NCBI RefSeq assembly: GCF_000956595.1 | Contig: NZ_JYOO01000002.1 | Coordinates: 212,960-276,959, forward strand | Direction: 5' to 3' | Length of the DNA stretch: 64,000 nt | Source of the DNA: Priestia aryabhattai B8W22 | GTDB taxonomy: Bacteria > Bacillota > Bacilli > Bacillales > Bacillaceae_H | Part shown: piece after piece, positions 62,803 to 64,000 of the stretch | Layout: every line of letters begins with the position of its first letter | Numbering within the stretch: position 1 is the first letter of the stretch | Notes under the pieces: model-generated | What the model saw: the letters and a program-made list of their open reading frames with translations, nothing else | Databases searched by the model: none | Told to the model about the DNA's origin: nothing | Position numbers and translations under genes: made by a program

Positions 62803-64000
62803 ATGCAAGCAGTTGGAATAATTGTCGAATATAATCCTTTTCATAACGGACATGCTTATCATTTGCAGCAAGCGAAACAACAAACCGGAGCAGATTGTGT
62901 GATTGCTGTGATGAGCGGGCATTTTTTGCAGCGCGGAGAACCTGCTCTTGTATCGAAATGGTCCCGCACAAGAATGGCTTTAGCCGCTGGTGCAGACTTA
63001 GTCGTTGAATTACCTTATGCTTTTTCTACTCAAAAAGCTGAAACATTCGCAAGCGGCGCTATTTCTATTTTAGAATCTCTTCACGCTGACTTTGTATGCT
63101 TTGGGAGCGAAAATGGCAATATTGACTCATTTACCCGCACCTCTGATTTGCTCGAAGCTCATGAATCAGAACTATCCGCTTTAATTCAACAAGAGATGAA
63201 AAAAGGAAACAGTTATCCAAAAGCAGCTTCCAATGCTTTCTTACAGCTTTTTACGGAGGCTCCTATTGATCTATCTCAGCCAAATAATGTGCTTGGAATG
63301 AGCTATGTAGCTGCCATTAAAAAACAGCATGCATCTATTAAACCATATACAATCACTCGAATTCAATCACATTATCACGATGATTCACTGTCTTCCTCTT
63401 TTATTTCAAGTGCCACAAGCATACGTAAAGCTATTTTTGACACCAGCAGCCATGGGGACCTGAGCAAGCATATGCCAGTTAGTACAGCAAACGAATTAGC
63501 AGCTTACAAACAAGCACACGGACAGTTTCATCATTGGGAGCACTATTTCCCATTTTTGAAATACAAATTATTAACTACTCCACTTTATGACTTACAGCGT
63601 ATTTATGAAATAGAAGAAGGTATTGAACACCGGCTGCTATCTTATATTTCTTCATCTACTTCATTTGAAGATTTTTTAACAAATGTTAAAACGAAGCGAT
63701 ATACGAGAACCCGTTTACAGCGCATGTGCGTTCACCTTTTAACCAATACAACAAAAAGTGAGATGCAGCAAGCTGACCCTTATATTCGCTTATTGGGAAT
63801 GTCAAAGACAGGACAAGCCTATTTAAAAACAATTAAGAAAAAGCTGTCCCTTCCTATTGTATCCACTGTATCGCAATGTAAACTAAAAGAAATTGATACC
63901 GATATTAAAGCCACACATGTTTATAGTATGCCGTTTCAAGAGCCTCTGCGCTCTCAGTTTATGAAACAAGAATATACGCAGCCTCCTATCATTTGGCCAT
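62803..64000 (+). CDS. tmcAL: tRNA(Met) cytidine acetate ligase TmcAL (YlbM), 3' end cut by the window
   Basis: TmcAL makes N4-acetylcytidine at the wobble position of elongator tRNA(Met), using acetate and ATP. The start is ATG 62803 behind AAAAGGAGACATT. The first residues MQAVGIIVEYNPFHNGHAYH carry the nucleotidyltransferase HIGH-like motif (HNGH), followed by CVIAVMSGHFLQRGEPALVSKWSRTRMAL. About 399 codons are visible; B. subtilis YlbM has about 415, so only the end is missing. No stop occurs before base 64000. Confidence 0.93.
   Translation, partial: MQAVGIIVEYNPFHNGHAYHLQQAKQQTGADCVIAVMSGHFLQRGEPALVSKWSRTRMALAAGADLVVELPYAFSTQKAETFASGAISILESLHADFVCFGSENGNIDSFTRTSDLLEAHESELSALIQQEMKKGNSYPKAASNAFLQLFTEAPIDLSQPNNVLGMSYVAAIKKQHASIKPYTITRIQSHYHDDSLSSSFISSATSIRKAIFDTSSHGDLSKHMPVSTANELAAYKQAHGQFHHWEHYFPFLKYKLLTTPLYDLQRIYEIEEGIEHRLLSYISSSTSFEDFLTNVKTKRYTRTRLQRMCVHLLTNTTKSEMQQADPYIRLLGMSKTGQAYLKTIKKKLSLPIVSTVSQCKLKEIDTDIKATHVYSMPFQEPLRSQFMKQEYTQPPIIWP

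Overview
This window is a low-GC Firmicute chromosome segment, almost certainly from a spore-forming Bacillaceae. Gene order follows the Bacillus subtilis ylbM-pyr-rpoZ region, and sporulation genes (sigE, sigG, spoIIGA, spoVD, spoVE, a ylbO/RsfA paralogue), PyrR attenuators, an ileS T-box, a bacillithiol gene (bshC) and strong GGAGG ribosome sites are present. Protein similarity and the local rearrangements make a Priestia (Bacillus) megaterium-like organism my best guess; this is inference, not a database result. Nearly all genes read on the minus strand, so they are transcribed from high to low coordinates.

Layout, right to left (direction of transcription): a truncated ylbM/tmcAL gene on the plus strand (62.8-64 kb) diverges from yceD-rpmF. 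Next come an enoyl-CoA hydratase, a ylbO-type regulator, the plus-strand acetyltransferase ylbP, a biotin-dependent acyl-CoA carboxylase operon with an upstream cre site, panE, a DUF3397 membrane protein and bshC. The division and cell-wall (dcw) cluster follows: rsmH-ftsL-pbpB-spoVD-murE-mraY-murD-spoVE, then murB-divIB, then ftsA-ftsZ. It continues into spoIIGA-sigE, sigG, ylmC-D-E-sepF-ylmG-ylmH-divIVA, ileS, a ylyA-like gene, lspA and rluD. The pyrimidine operon pyrR-pyrP-pyrB-pyrC-pyrAA-pyrAB-pyrK-pyrD-pyrF-pyrE spans 12.5-24.3 kb and carries three PyrR-type attenuators. A plus-strand rqcH diverges from a P-type Ca2+ ATPase. The left end holds yloC-remA-gmk-rpoZ and coaBC-priA-def-fmt-rsmB, the last running off the window.

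The gene content is largely core: UMP synthesis, peptidoglycan precursor synthesis and septum assembly, the mother-cell and forespore sigma factors, and translation maturation (def, fmt, rsmB, ileS, rsmH, rpmF). The unusual points are departures from the B. subtilis layout. No murG lies between spoVE and murB, no mraZ precedes rsmH, and nothing codes for protein between divIB and ftsA. ylmH is broken by two single-base homopolymer expansions, the ylyA/DksA-like protein is short and cysteine-free, and a carboxylase operon sits between ylbP and panE. Several uncommon regulatory layouts are visible: divergent promoters sharing a -35 element, a 12-bp palindrome just after the ylbP -10, a 12-bp palindrome upstream of rsmH, and a spoIIG promoter with the 22-bp spacer. 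I found no phage, insertion sequence, CRISPR array, rRNA or tRNA gene, and no convincing new multi-gene system.
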